Assembly (NCBI GenBank): GCA_012274205.1
Contig: JAAOZY010000130.1
Span: 1-32,823, forward strand
Reading direction: 5' to 3'
Length of the DNA: 32,823 nt
Source of the DNA: Betaproteobacteria bacterium
Lineage (GTDB): Bacteria; Pseudomonadota; Gammaproteobacteria; Burkholderiales; SG8-39
Below, one piece after another: positions 7,046 through 17,073 of the stretch. The position numbers were made by a program, and so were the translations under genes. Position 1 is the first letter of the stretch; the number at the start of each line of letters is the position of its first letter. The notes under the pieces are model-generated. The model did no database searches, had not been told where the DNA came from, and saw nothing but the letters and a program-made list of their open reading frames with translations.

Positions 7046-9120
7046 CCAAAACGGCGAATATCCGCGGCGAACGCCAGGCGCAACACGCCACCGTCCCCTT
7101 GCGTATGCCCTTGTTCCGCGGCGAACGGCGCCTGCGCATCGCCCTGGTCGGCATGCCCAACGCCGGCAAGAGCACGCTGTTCAATGCCGTGTCCAGCACC
7201 GCGCCTCACAGCGGCAGGCTTGCCGGCACGCAGCGCGCCTACGAAGAATGCACGGTGCAGATCGGCCTCGACGAAGCGAGCGTGATCGAGCTGCCGAGCA
7301 TCGCCTCGCTGCACCACCTGACTGCGGAGGACCTGCCGGCCTTGAAGTTTCTCCTGTGGGGAGACGAACGCCCGCCGATATCGGCGCATGAGCCCGGCGG
7401 CCCGCCGGCGCCATTCGCGCCGCCCGACCTGATCGTGCAGGTAGTCGATGCGACGCGCCTGGAGAGCCATCTGGAGTTGACGCTGGAGCTCGCGCAGCTG
7501 GGCCGGCCCATGCTCATGGCGCTGAACATGATGGACGAAGCCTGGAACAAGGGCCTGCATATCAACGTCAAGGCTCTGTCCAGGCTGCTGGGCATGCCGG
7601 TGGTGCCTACCGTGGCGCTGATGGGCCATGGCATCGCGGAACTGTTCACTACCGCTGTGGCCGCGGTGCGCGCCGCCAGCTGCCCGCTGCCGCAGCCGGC
7701 GAGCGCGCATATCCGAGAAAGCCTCCAGCCCCTGAGCCGCGCGCTGCAGCGCGAAGACCTGCACGCGGCGTTTCGCGTGCCGCATGCGCTGCTGCTGACG
7801 CAGGTGGCGGCGGGCGACCCCTACTTCCACGACGAGCTGTGCCAGCATTTCCCGCAGCTGCTGCCGCAGCTGCAACAGTTGCGCCAACAGGCTGCACTGC
7901 GCCTGCCGCGGCCGCTGGAGGACGAGCTGCATGCCGACCGCCACCACCGCGCCGCCACCCTGTTCGAGGCGAGCTCGCGCATGGGCGCGCCGCACGAGGG
8001 CCGCGGCTGGCGCTACTGGCTCGACGAACTGTTCCTGCATCCGCGATGGGGGCTGATCGGCAGCCTGGCGGTATTTGCCGCCGTGCTGTTCATGGTATTC
8101 GAAGTCAGCGCCTGGCTCGATTCCGTGACCTCGGCGCGCCTGGTCAACGCGCTCACCGGCTGGCAGCCCACCAGCACCGGCGGCGTGATCGGTCGCGCCG
8201 TGGCCGACGGGCTGGCCGGCCTGGTCGGCATCGTCATACCCTACATGCTGCCGCTGGTGCTGCTGCTGGTGGCGCTGGAAGAGGCGGGGGTAATGCAGCG
8301 CATCGCTTTCGTCGTCGACCGCGGCTTCCACCACATCGGCCTGCACGGCGGCGTCGCCGTGCCCTTTCTCACCGGCCTGGGCTGCAATGTCCCGGCCATT
8401 TCGGCCGCGGCAAAAGTCACCAGCGGCCGCGAGCGCGTGATCGCCTCCGTGCTGATCACCTTCCTGCCGTGCTCGGCGCGCTCGGCCATCATCCTCGCGC
8501 TGGCCGGAAAATACCTCGGCGCCACCGGCGTGTTCGCCCTGTTCGCACTGACCATCGCAGTGGTCGCGCTGATGGGACGTCTGCTCGCGCGCGACCGCCA
8601 CGATTTCGGTCCCGGGCAGGTGCAGGAAATCCCGCCGTATGCGCTGCCGCGCTGGCGCTCCGTGCTGACCGAGACCTGGGCGCGCACCGAGGACATACTC
8701 ACCATCGTCACCCCTCTGCTGATCGGAGGCAGCGTGGTGCTCGCCCTGCTGCACCACGTCGGCGCCGACGCTGCGATCAACGCGCTGTTCACGCCGGTTA
8801 CCGCATGGTGGCTGGGCCTGCCGGCGGTGCTGGGCGTCCCCATCCTGTTCGGCATCCTGCGCAAAGAACTGTCGCTGCTGATGATCTACCAGGCGCTCGG
8901 CACGTTCGAAGTCGACAGCCGCCTCGACTGGGTACAGATCACGACCTTTCTGCTGTTCCTGACGTTTTACATTCCCTGCATTTCCACGTTCGCCGTGATG
9001 CTGAAAACCATAGGCCGCAGGCAAGCGCTGATCTCGGTTTCGATGTCGGTGGGCGTGGCGCTGCTGGTCAGCGGCGCAATACGCCTGCTGCTGGAGGGCG
9101 CGCGCCTGCTTCCCCTGTAA
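7042..9120 (+). CDS. feoB: FeoB-like ferrous iron transporter with degenerate GTPase motif
   Basis: A 692-residue protein with an N-terminal G domain and a C-terminal membrane part, as in FeoB, the inner-membrane Fe(II) importer. The G domain has an intact P-loop GMPNAGKST (residues 37-45) and NMMD for guanine recognition. The switch II motif, normally DLPG, reads ELPS (residues 83-86), losing both the aspartate and the glycine. The membrane part carries the two GATE-type repeats with the conserved cysteine motifs GLGCNVPAI and FLPCSARSA, and later GILRKELSLLMIY. The protein is somewhat shorter than E. coli FeoB (773), and no feoA or feoC is adjacent. The ATG at 7042 is used; the ATG at 7105 (MPLFRGERR) is a credible alternative, with only a few residues before the P-loop strand. 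It may be a divergent FeoB paralogue rather than the main importer. Confidence 0.85.
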   Translation: MPKTANIRGERQAQHATVPLRMPLFRGERRLRIALVGMPNAGKSTLFNAVSSTAPHSGRLAGTQRAYEECTVQIGLDEASVIELPSIASLHHLTAEDLPALKFLLWGDERPPISAHEPGGPPAPFAPPDLIVQVVDATRLESHLELTLELAQLGRPMLMALNMMDEAWNKGLHINVKALSRLLGMPVVPTVALMGHGIAELFTTAVAAVRAASCPLPQPASAHIRESLQPLSRALQREDLHAAFRVPHALLLTQVAAGDPYFHDELCQHFPQLLPQLQQLRQQAALRLPRPLEDELHADRHHRAATLFEASSRMGAPHEGRGWRYWLDELFLHPRWGLIGSLAVFAAVLFMVFEVSAWLDSVTSARLVNALTGWQPTSTGGVIGRAVADGLAGLVGIVIPYMLPLVLLLVALEEAGVMQRIAFVVDRGFHHIGLHGGVAVPFLTGLGCNVPAISAAAKVTSGRERVIASVLITFLPCSARSAIILALAGKYLGATGVFALFALTIAVVALMGRLLARDRHDFGPGQVQEIPPYALPRWRSVLTETWARTEDILTIVTPLLIGGSVVLALLHHVGADAAINALFTPVTAWWLGLPAVLGVPILFGILRKELSLLMIYQALGTFEVDSRLDWVQITTFLLFLTFYIPCISTFAVMLKTIGRRQALISVSMSVGVALLVSGAIRLLLEGARLLPL

Positions 9121-9241
9121 CCGGCCCCTGGCGCCGCCCGGGACCGAGCGTGCATTTCGGCTGCTCGCCGATCGGCGCTTGCGTTTATACTCCGGCAGGA
9201 TCGCCGAAGCACGCCCATCCGCATCGAATAAGCAAACGTTC

Positions 9242-9961
9242 ATGAGTTCCCCTGATTCGAATCCGACCTTTTCGCTGGTCGGGCAGATGCTGCGCACGCC
9301 CGAGGAAATCGCGCGCGTCCTCAACTCGCTGGTGATGCGCGGCGAACCGATCGTTTCCGCCCTCAGCGGGGGCAAGCTGCTGTTCCGCTCGCGGCTGCGC
9401 TTCGTCGATCCGGGGAAGGCCTATGTCATCGTCGAGCTCGGTCCGGATGAGGCAGCCAACCGGGCGCTGCTGTCGCGGCCGCGTGCGACCTTTCACGCCG
9501 AACCCGGCGGCTGGCGCGTGGAGTTCGCCGCAGCCAATCCCAGGCCGACCGGCGCGCATGAGGGCGCCGCGGGAATCAGGCTGCGCTTTCCCGAAATCGT
9601 CGCCGGCCACCGACGGCGGGAAAACGAGCGCGCCGCGATTCCACCGCAGCATGAGCTGCGCTGCATCGTGGACGAAGCCGGCGTCATGCCCTTCGACGGC
9701 ACCATGGCCAACGTGAGCAAGGGCGGGATCGGCTTTTTGCAGTACGATCCGGAAATCAGCCTCGAGCCCGGCACGGTGCTCAAGGGCTGCCGCATCGAGA
9801 GCCCGGGCAAGGCTTCGATGGTGGTCGACATGGAAGTGCGCTACTCGCAGCTGCTGACCCTCGCCGACGGCAGGCAGGTGCAAAGCTCGGGCTGCCGCTT
9901 CCTCAATCTCTCGCCGGAAGAGACGGCGCGCATCGAAGAGCTGTGCGGACTGAAGACCTGA
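9242..9961 (+). CDS. ycgR: YcgR-like PilZ-domain flagellar brake protein
   Basis: The 239-residue product has an N-terminal YcgR-like domain (about residues 5-115) and a C-terminal PilZ domain. PilZ binds cyclic di-GMP through an RxxxR motif, here R126-R130 (RENER), and an (N/D)xSxxG motif, here N157-x-S159-x-x-G162 (NVSKGG). Both are intact, so binding is expected. YcgR slows or stops the flagellar motor at high c-di-GMP; whether this protein does so is inferred from domain order, and no flagellar genes are in the window. The ATG at 9242 gives the normal YcgR-type N-terminus, although no good ribosome site is seen. A TATACT -10-like box lies at 9186-9191. Confidence 0.85.
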   Translation: MSSPDSNPTFSLVGQMLRTPEEIARVLNSLVMRGEPIVSALSGGKLLFRSRLRFVDPGKAYVIVELGPDEAANRALLSRPRATFHAEPGGWRVEFAAANPRPTGAHEGAAGIRLRFPEIVAGHRRRENERAAIPPQHELRCIVDEAGVMPFDGTMANVSKGGIGFLQYDPEISLEPGTVLKGCRIESPGKASMVVDMEVRYSQLLTLADGRQVQSSGCRFLNLSPEETARIEELCGLKT

Positions 9962-10000
9962 GCCGCGGCCGCGTACTTCCGCGCTGCCGCGCATCGCGCC

Positions 10001-10113
10001 GAGAACCCGTTGCAAAAATGAAATTTTGCAACGCCCAATATAGGGGAGTATGAGGGGAGGTCCCCCAGGGGGACTTCCTTTGGGGCGTATCCCCTCATTT
10101 TGCAACGGACTCC
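10001..10113. repeat. Palindromic dispersed repeat, copy A
   Basis: This is the best-preserved copy of a roughly 110-bp palindromic repeat. The left end starts with a 9-bp stem (10009-10017 with 10024-10032, GTTGCAAAA against TTTTGCAAC). The centre has the 13-base palindrome TCCCCCAGGGGGA inside an outer ATGAGGGG/CCCCTCAT stem. The right end, TCATTTTGCAACGG, is the reverse complement of the left end apart from one extra base, so the element has terminal inverted repeats. The ribosome site of the next gene (AAGGAG, 10114-10119) follows immediately. No open reading frame of its own is credible. Confidence 0.8.
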
Positions 10114-10127
10114 AAGGAGACTGAAAC

Positions 10128-10886
10128 ATGAGTTCACACAACAGAGTTGCCATCGTCACCGGCGCCGGCACCGGCATCGGCAAGAGCGCCGCGCTGGCGC
10201 TGCTTAAGGACGGCTATCGTGTCGGGCTGGTCGGCCGGCGCCGGGAATTGCTCGAACGCACGGCGCAGGACGCCGGACCGGCGTCGCCAAATACGCTGGT
10301 GCTGCCGGCCGACATCGGCAAACCCGAGTCCGTCAAGGCACTGTTCGCGCAGGTGCGCGAAACCTGGGGCCGGCTGGACCTGCTGTTCAACAATGCGGGC
10401 ATGGGCGCGCCGGCGATCCCGATGGAGGAGCTCAGCTTCGAGCAGTGGAAGGCGGTGGTCGACGTCAACCTCAGCGGCATGTTCCTGTGCTCGCAGGAGG
10501 CGATAAAGATCATGAAGAGCCAGGATCCGCGCGGCGGGCGCATCATCAACAACGGTTCGATATCGGCGCATGCGCCGCGGCCGAATTCGGCGCCCTACAC
10601 CGCCACCAAGCACGCCGTCACCGGCCTCACCAAATGCATCTCGCTCGATTGCCGCAAGTATGACATCGCCTGCGGCCAGATCGACATCGGCAATGCCGCC
10701 ACCGAGATGACCGAGCGCATGAAGAACGGCGTGGCCCAGGCCAACGGCACGACCGCGGTCGAACCGCGCATGGATGTGGCGCATGTCGGCAGCGCCGTGC
10801 TCTACATGGCCAATCTGCCGCTGGATGCCAATGTGCAGTTCATGACCATCATGGCGACAAAGATGCCCTTCGTGGGGCGCGGTTGA
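10128..10886 (+). CDS. SDR-family oxidoreductase
   Basis: A 252-residue classical short-chain dehydrogenase/reductase, a cytoplasmic NAD(P)H-dependent enzyme that interconverts alcohols and ketones. The cofactor motif TGAGTGIG is at residues 11-18, NNAG at 88-91, and the catalytic Y157xxxK161 pair is in YTATK, with a serine in NGSIS near 144. VGRRRELLE after the second strand suggests NADP preference, because arginines sit where an NAD enzyme usually has an acidic residue. A strong AAGGAG site lies 8 bases before the ATG. The stop overlaps the start of the DUF3617 gene (TGATG). The substrate is unknown. Confidence 0.92.
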   Translation: MSSHNRVAIVTGAGTGIGKSAALALLKDGYRVGLVGRRRELLERTAQDAGPASPNTLVLPADIGKPESVKALFAQVRETWGRLDLLFNNAGMGAPAIPMEELSFEQWKAVVDVNLSGMFLCSQEAIKIMKSQDPRGGRIINNGSISAHAPRPNSAPYTATKHAVTGLTKCISLDCRKYDIACGQIDIGNAATEMTERMKNGVAQANGTTAVEPRMDVAHVGSAVLYMANLPLDANVQFMTIMATKMPFVGRG

Positions 10887-11341
10887 TGCCGGCGCCGCGA
10901 ATCGGCATGCCGACGCGCCGGGGCATCCTCGCGGCGCTGCTCGCCGCCGCATTCCCGGCCTGCGGCCTTGCGGCGGACCTGTCGCCGGGCCTGTGGGAAA
11001 TCACGCTGGAGACGCGCGTCGCGGACCAGCCCGGGTTCACACCTGAACCGTTTCGCCTGAAACAATGCCTCACCGCGGCCGACGCGAAAGACCCGAGCGC
11101 GCTCCTGGGCGGGCTCGGCAATCCGGGCGCCAGCGGCTGCAGCTATTCGGACAAGTCGTATTCGGGCAACACCTTCCGCTTCACGATGCAGTGCACGGGC
11201 AGCTTCGGCATACGCTCGCACGGTGAAGTGACGTTTTCGGCCGATACGATGAACGGCACCGTCTCCGCAAGCGCCAATGTCGGCGGCGAAAAAACCGAGC
11301 TGAGCAACCGCATCTCCGGGCGCCGCCTCGGCGGCTGCTGA
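10886..11341 (+). CDS. DUF3617-domain periplasmic protein
   Basis: The 151-residue product has a basic start and a hydrophobic stretch (ILAALLAAAFPACGLAAD) that looks like a signal peptide cut before DLSPGLWEIT. PGLWE near the mature start and cysteines in KQCLT, GCSYS and MQCTG are the pattern of DUF3617, a small family of unknown function found in proteobacteria and usually exported. The ATG at 10886 overlaps the stop of the SDR gene by one base, so translation is probably coupled. The ATG at 10907 (MPTRRGI) gives a more normal signal peptide and may be the true start. It ends in Cys. Confidence 0.75.
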   Translation: MPAPRIGMPTRRGILAALLAAAFPACGLAADLSPGLWEITLETRVADQPGFTPEPFRLKQCLTAADAKDPSALLGGLGNPGASGCSYSDKSYSGNTFRFTMQCTGSFGIRSHGEVTFSADTMNGTVSASANVGGEKTELSNRISGRRLGGC

Positions 11342-11527
11342 GCGCCTGGAACAGCTGGCGGAAATATCCCCGCCGGCTTCGGGCGGCGCTGCGGCGGGCG
11401 TGGACTGATGCCGGTTATTCTCGTATATTCCCGCGCGGCGCCAGCTGCGCCATGTCGCGCGAACGCCGCATGTTAGCATCGACGGGCGAGTCGACTGCAG
11501 CAAAAAAACGCTCGGCCATTGGGAAAA

Positions 11528-12442
11528 ATGTCACGCCAATCAGCAACGCTCGCGATACTGTTCGCCGACATCAGCGGCAGCACCAGGTTGTATGAAGCCC
11601 TGGGGAACAGCCGCGCGCGCCACATGGTGGTGCGCTGCCTTGCGCTGATGACCGACACCCTCAATGCGCACCGGGGCACGCTGATCAAGACCATAGGCGA
11701 CGAGATCATGTGCACCTTTCCCAGCGCGGATGCCGCATTGCGCGCCGCCTGCAATATGCAGGAAGCGGTGGAACGCGGGCGGCCCGGCGGCGAGACGCCG
11801 ACGTATGTGCGCGTCGGATTCAGCTACGGCGAGGTGCTGCGCGAAGGCAAGGACGTGCACGGCGACGTGGTCAACGTGGCGGCGCGGATTACCGAAGTTG
11901 CGCGCGCGCGCCAGATTCTCGCGACGCACTCCGCGGTCGACGCGCTGTCGGCGCAGCTGCGCGACCGGGCGCAGCATGTCCGCAGGGCGAGCATCAAGGG
12001 CAGGCAGGCGCAGCTCGATCTGTTCCAGATTGCATGGCGTGCGGAAGCCGGTTCGGACACGCGCATCGGCAACCCGGCCGACCGCAAGCCCGAGGGCCTG
12101 GAGGAGCAGCTCGTCCTGCGCCATGGCGATCATCAGGTCACGCTGAGCGAGCGCAATACCACGGCGACCCTCGGCTCCGGCGCAGGCTGCTCCATCGTGG
12201 TGCGGGACGACCTGGCCTCCGCCCTGCATGCAACGGTGGAATATCAGCTGGGGAAATTCTTCGTCTCGGACCACAGCGCCAATGGAACCTACGTGCATTT
12301 CAGCGGCGGCGAGGGCGTGCGCCTGGTCGGCAACGAAACCCTGCTGCGCGGTTCGGGCGCAATCGTGCTGGGACGGCCCTTGTCCGGCGGTTCCGCAAAA
12401 ATCATCGGCTTCGCGGTACACCTGACCCCGACCGCCGGCTAG
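11528..12442 (+). CDS. Class III nucleotidyl cyclase fused to an FHA-like domain
   Basis: The 304-residue cytoplasmic protein has an N-terminal class III cyclase catalytic domain (about 1-175) and a C-terminal FHA-like domain (about 205-300). All expected cyclase residues are present: metal aspartates D14 (FADISGS) and D58 (TIGDE), adenine-contacting K54 and D113, and transition-state N116 and R120 (NVAAR). It should therefore be an active adenylyl cyclase, probably as a homodimer. The FHA-like part keeps the NGTYV turn and the buried H of ALHATVE. It lacks the glycine-arginine start (LGSGAG) and the serine-arginine of SRxH, the residues that contact phosphothreonine. The stop codon TAG directly abuts repeat copy B. 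The ATG at 11528 is preferred over the TTG at 11519. Confidence 0.87.
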   Translation: MSRQSATLAILFADISGSTRLYEALGNSRARHMVVRCLALMTDTLNAHRGTLIKTIGDEIMCTFPSADAALRAACNMQEAVERGRPGGETPTYVRVGFSYGEVLREGKDVHGDVVNVAARITEVARARQILATHSAVDALSAQLRDRAQHVRRASIKGRQAQLDLFQIAWRAEAGSDTRIGNPADRKPEGLEEQLVLRHGDHQVTLSERNTTATLGSGAGCSIVVRDDLASALHATVEYQLGKFFVSDHSANGTYVHFSGGEGVRLVGNETLLRGSGAIVLGRPLSGGSAKIIGFAVHLTPTAG

Positions 12443-12552
12443 GAATCCGTTGCGAAATGAAATTTTGCAACGGCTGATATAGGGGAGTATGAGGGGAGGT
12501 CCCCCAAGGGGACTTCCTTCGGGGCGTATCCCCTCATGATGCAACAGACTCT
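12442..12552. repeat. Palindromic dispersed repeat, copy B
   Basis: This copy is near-identical to the one at 10001-10113: a central 61-base stretch (about 12477-12537) differs at two positions. The left stem GTTGCGAAA/TTTTGCAAC keeps pairing through a G-T wobble. The right end (TCATGATGCAACAG) is more decayed. It begins at the stop codon of the cyclase gene and lies between two converging genes, where its stems could also act as a transcription end point. Confidence 0.8.
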
Positions 12553-12570
12553 GACGCGCACAGGCACGCC

Positions 12571-14235
<1,665 letters not shown>

Positions 14236-14321
14236 GAGTGCTTTCGCTGCGGGACTGAGATGGACTGCTTCGAGTCCGGTATTCTACGTGCTTCGTTCCA
14301 ACGCGTGCGAGGCGATCCGCC

Positions 14322-14765
14322 ATGAATCGATATGCCCTCGCCGGGCGCTTGCTGGTCGCTGCGCAGTTTGCGCTGATCGGCTGGCTGATCTGGCCGTTCA
14401 CGCCGCAGGCGTGGTCGCTGCCGGCGCTCGCGCTGCTCGGCTGCGCGGTGGTTCTCGGCCTGTGGACGCTCCTCCACAACCGTCCCGGCAATTTCAATAT
14501 CCGCCCCGAACCGAAGGCTTCTGCACAACTGGTCACCGGCGGTCCGTACCGGTATATGCGCAACCCCATGTATTCCGCCGTGCTGCTGTTCGCGGCCGCC
14601 GAGGTGCTGGCCTATCGCGACCTGTGGAAAATCGCCTGCTGGGTCGCGCTCGCGTTGGTGCTGCTCGCCAAGGCGCTGCTGGAAGAGCGCGGCTTGCGCG
14701 CGCTGTTTCCCGGCTACGCCGCCTACGCCAGGCGCGTGCGCCGATTCATCCCCGGCGTGTTCTGA
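14322..14765 (+). CDS. Small membrane methyltransferase, ICMT/PEMT family
   Basis: A 147-residue integral membrane protein with about four hydrophobic helices. The conserved C-terminal block LVTGGPYRYMRNPMYSAVLL, followed by a glutamate-rich loop (EERGLRALFPGYAAYARRVRRFIPG), is the SAM-binding signature of the isoprenylcysteine carboxyl methyltransferase/phospholipid methyltransferase superfamily. In bacteria the substrate of these short proteins is usually unknown. The gene diverges from ettA with an 86-base gap and converges on the outer-membrane protein gene at 14869. Confidence 0.85.
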   Translation: MNRYALAGRLLVAAQFALIGWLIWPFTPQAWSLPALALLGCAVVLGLWTLLHNRPGNFNIRPEPKASAQLVTGGPYRYMRNPMYSAVLLFAAAEVLAYRDLWKIACWVALALVLLAKALLEERGLRALFPGYAAYARRVRRFIPGVF

Positions 14766-14868
14766 GCGAACGCCGCTGAACGCATCCGCAGCGTCCGGCG
14801 TCTTCACCCTCGCCCACCGGCCCATCCTGTCGCGGCCGCGTGCGCACGGCAGGCCTGGTTGAGGCCGC

Positions 14869-16233
14869 TCAGTAGTCGTACTGCAGGCTGAGATAATACC
14901 GGTCTGCGGAAGGTGCCGGCATCTGGCCGAACGCCGCCCGGGGCCCGGTGGGACGTACCGACGCAGGTTCTGAGCGAAACTGACCGAACACCGCCGCAAT
15001 CGACATGGATTCGTTGATGCGATAAGCGAGCGCGAAATCCCACTCGGTACCCAGCGCGGCCCCGCCAAAATCCGCTTTGAACCGGTGATGCTTCAGCTTC
15101 AGGTCCAGCCGGCCGAACACGGCTCCAAGCGACGCATTGAGGTCGCGCACGCCCACGGCGGGAGTGGTGAAGAAGCTGTAGGCCCATCCCTGAAAATTGT
15201 TGTACGACAGCGGCGTCTGGAACCCATAGAGGCCCTGGTTGCTGCCCAGGCGCTCGTAATTGAGCTGCGTGCTGTAGCCGCGCCAGCTCGGCCCCAGGGC
15301 CAGGCGTTGATAGGAGGCGCGAATACGCTGATCTCCGCCGGCATAGGGACGCTGCTGCGCGGCCTCCGCCGTGTAGTACCAGCTCAATCCGTTCGCCGCT
15401 GGCGTGTTTCCTTCCAGGCGCGCGCCCAGGATGCGATTCGAGTTGTCCGCGAGTCCGGTGCCGTTGTTGATTTGCGGCTGGTCCTGGAAATATCCATACA
15501 CCCCGGCGCTCAACCCGAACCCGCTCAAAACACGGGCATTGAGCAAAGTCGTGCGCGTCTGAAACCGGTTCCCGAAATACGTTCGCACGTGCCACGCCTG
15601 CACCGCGTTGATCTCGGTGTCGGGAATGCCGGTGTAGCGCGCCGAAATGGCGTCGAATACCTGCGGCATCTGGCGCACGTCCGCGCTGCCGACAAAGCGC
15701 TCGTTGTCGAGCTTGATCATCTGCCGGCCCAGTCGAATCCGCAGATCCCCTACGCCGAGATAGTCGGCGTAAAGCAGATTGACATCGGACTTGTCGGGGT
15801 CGCCAACCAGCGGATACTCGGAGAGAAAATCTCCCGGCGTGTTCGAGGCCCGCTTCGGCTCCAGCCAGCTGACGTCGACCAGTTGAGCGGCGAATGCGAA
15901 GTCGCCGATCGGCGCAGTCTGGTACCCGAGCAGCATGCGCATGTTCACGGCCCGCGCCGGTTCCGCTTTGCTGGATTGATCGACATAGGAATAGCGCGGA
16001 CGCAGCTGAAGGAGCGCGCGTCCCGGCAAGCCTGCGCCGCCGTCGGTCCGGGGCTGCATCCCCGCCGGCTGGTCCTGCTCCGCCAACGCGCCGATTTGTG
16101 CTGCGGGCGCAACGACAGTTGATTCGCCGCCCGTCTGGCACAGACCGACACCGGGACCGGAGCCGATCACGACGCCGGCCAAGGCCGCCACCAGTCTGCG
16201 TTGTGTCGCCGCCGGGCGGGTCGAATGCTTCAT
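14869..16233 (-). CDS. Outer-membrane beta-barrel protein, alginate-export-like
   Basis: A 454-residue exported protein. The N-terminus (MKHSTRPAATQRRLVAALAG) is a signal peptide, and the sequence ends in aromatic YLSLQYDY, the C-terminal signature recognised by the BAM machinery. The body alternates polar and hydrophobic residues in beta-strand fashion. The block IRLGRQMIKLDNERFVGSADVRQ resembles the alginate-export (AlgE-like) porin family. It lies 7 bases after the cupredoxin-like gene and is surely co-transcribed with it. I chose the ATG at 16233 because residues upstream look like shadow sequence and this one begins the signal peptide. The solute is unknown; a copper-linked or redox-linked role is only inferred from the neighbour. 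Confidence 0.82.
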   Translation of the reverse strand: MKHSTRPAATQRRLVAALAGVVIGSGPGVGLCQTGGESTVVAPAAQIGALAEQDQPAGMQPRTDGGAGLPGRALLQLRPRYSYVDQSSKAEPARAVNMRMLLGYQTAPIGDFAFAAQLVDVSWLEPKRASNTPGDFLSEYPLVGDPDKSDVNLLYADYLGVGDLRIRLGRQMIKLDNERFVGSADVRQMPQVFDAISARYTGIPDTEINAVQAWHVRTYFGNRFQTRTTLLNARVLSGFGLSAGVYGYFQDQPQINNGTGLADNSNRILGARLEGNTPAANGLSWYYTAEAAQQRPYAGGDQRIRASYQRLALGPSWRGYSTQLNYERLGSNQGLYGFQTPLSYNNFQGWAYSFFTTPAVGVRDLNASLGAVFGRLDLKLKHHRFKADFGGAALGTEWDFALAYRINESMSIAAVFGQFRSEPASVRPTGPRAAFGQMPAPSADRYYLSLQYDY

Positions 16234-16240
16234 GGGTAAT

Positions 16241-16942
16241 CTAGGTTCCCGCCGCAGTGCAGATTTGCGCATCCCCGGGCCACTCCTGTCCCTTGAACAG
16301 CGAATAACGCATGGGATCCAGCGGCGGCGCCTTCGGCTGCGTCCTGATCGCCACCGGCAGGCGGTGATCGATGGTCCTGGATTCATTGGCGCCAAGTGCG
16401 ACGCTTTGCAGCGGCATCGGCTCGCGCATGCCCGGATACCACACCATCAATTCATGTGTCCCGGCGGCAAGCGAGGACAGGTGCACGACACCGTCCGTTC
16501 CGCTCTTCCCGAAAACCGGCGTTTCAGTCACCAGGATATACGCCAGCATCCAATCGTGAACATTGCATCCCAGCGCGACCACCCCGGCCTTGTCGAACAC
16601 GATCGGCGCGGCCGGCGTGCCTTTGTATAGTTTGATCTCGAAGCGCTTGGCCGGCGAGAACGAGTAGACGTGATGCAGCATCGGGTCCTCGTTCGGAAAG
16701 GAAATCGCCGCGCCCTTTTCCACGACGGTGACGAACGGATCGAAGAGCCGGTTGCGCTGGACGATGGTTTCGCGCTTCCTGGGGGCAGCGGAGCCCCTGG
16801 CGGCCGTCGCCCCGGGATCGAATACCACCGCGTCAGCAAGCGCCGCCCCGGCCGCGTTGCTCAGGCGGATAGTCAGCTCGGCGGCACAAAGATTCGCGCA
16901 CAGGCCGAGCAGTATTGCGGCCAAGCCGCTGTTGCGCCACAT
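16241..16942 (-). CDS. Cupredoxin-like periplasmic protein (methylamine-utilization-like)
   Basis: A 233-residue protein with a signal peptide (GLAAILLGLCANLCAAELT, cut after CAA). The middle carries a plausible type I copper site: a histidine in DPMLHHVYSFS, then C, H and M in GCNVHDWM. These residues occur in the order and spacing of blue copper proteins (H...C..H..M). Similar proteins are often annotated as methylamine utilization proteins, but no methylamine dehydrogenase genes are present here. The C-terminal part (GVVHLSSLAAGTHELMVWYPGMREP) looks like a beta-sandwich carboxypeptidase-regulatory-like domain. An AGGAG lies upstream of the ATG at 16942. It precedes the outer-membrane protein gene by 7 bases and follows the sensor cyclase. 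Confidence 0.78.
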   Translation of the reverse strand: MWRNSGLAAILLGLCANLCAAELTIRLSNAAGAALADAVVFDPGATAARGSAAPRKRETIVQRNRLFDPFVTVVEKGAAISFPNEDPMLHHVYSFSPAKRFEIKLYKGTPAAPIVFDKAGVVALGCNVHDWMLAYILVTETPVFGKSGTDGVVHLSSLAAGTHELMVWYPGMREPMPLQSVALGANESRTIDHRLPVAIRTQPKAPPLDPMRYSLFKGQEWPGDAQICTAAGT

Positions 16943-16983
16943 TTGGCAGCTACTCCTGACGCCCCCGCTGCATGGCGGTAAGC

Positions 16984-17026
16984 GCCGATCAAAAACACAC
17001 GCCCATATTGTAGCCGATTGATCGGC
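16984..17026 (-). promoter_or_regulatory. Promoter box with palindromic operator upstream of the cupredoxin gene
   Basis: On the minus strand a -10 box TACAAT (17012-17007) is directly preceded by the perfect palindrome GCCGAT-TG-ATCGGC (17013-17026), which would occupy the spacer between -35 and -10. A third half-site, GCCGATC, lies downstream at 16984-16990. No good -35 box is visible, as expected for an activated promoter or one masked by a repressor. This would let the cupredoxin and outer-membrane genes be controlled separately from the cyclase gene. Confidence 0.45.
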
Positions 17027-17073
17027 GTTGCCCCGCGCAAGCGACGCGAGAGGGAGATCCGTCCCGCGGCGTT

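Noticed and set aside
7030-9375. Long open frame of 781 codons on the minus strand opposite feoB
   Set aside because: Its translation is rich in H, Q, R, A and G with no domain pattern, while the plus strand encodes a recognisable FeoB. Long antisense frames are expected in GC-rich coding DNA.
10001-12552. Similar peptides (EGIRPxGSPxGGPPLILPY) encoded on the minus strand at both repeat copies
   Set aside because: The peptide similarity comes from the shared DNA repeat, not from a gene family; the frames extend antisense into real genes.
16241-16942. Evidence for a methylamine-utilization locus
   Set aside because: Only the generic cupredoxin-like protein is present, with no dehydrogenase subunits or maturation genes.
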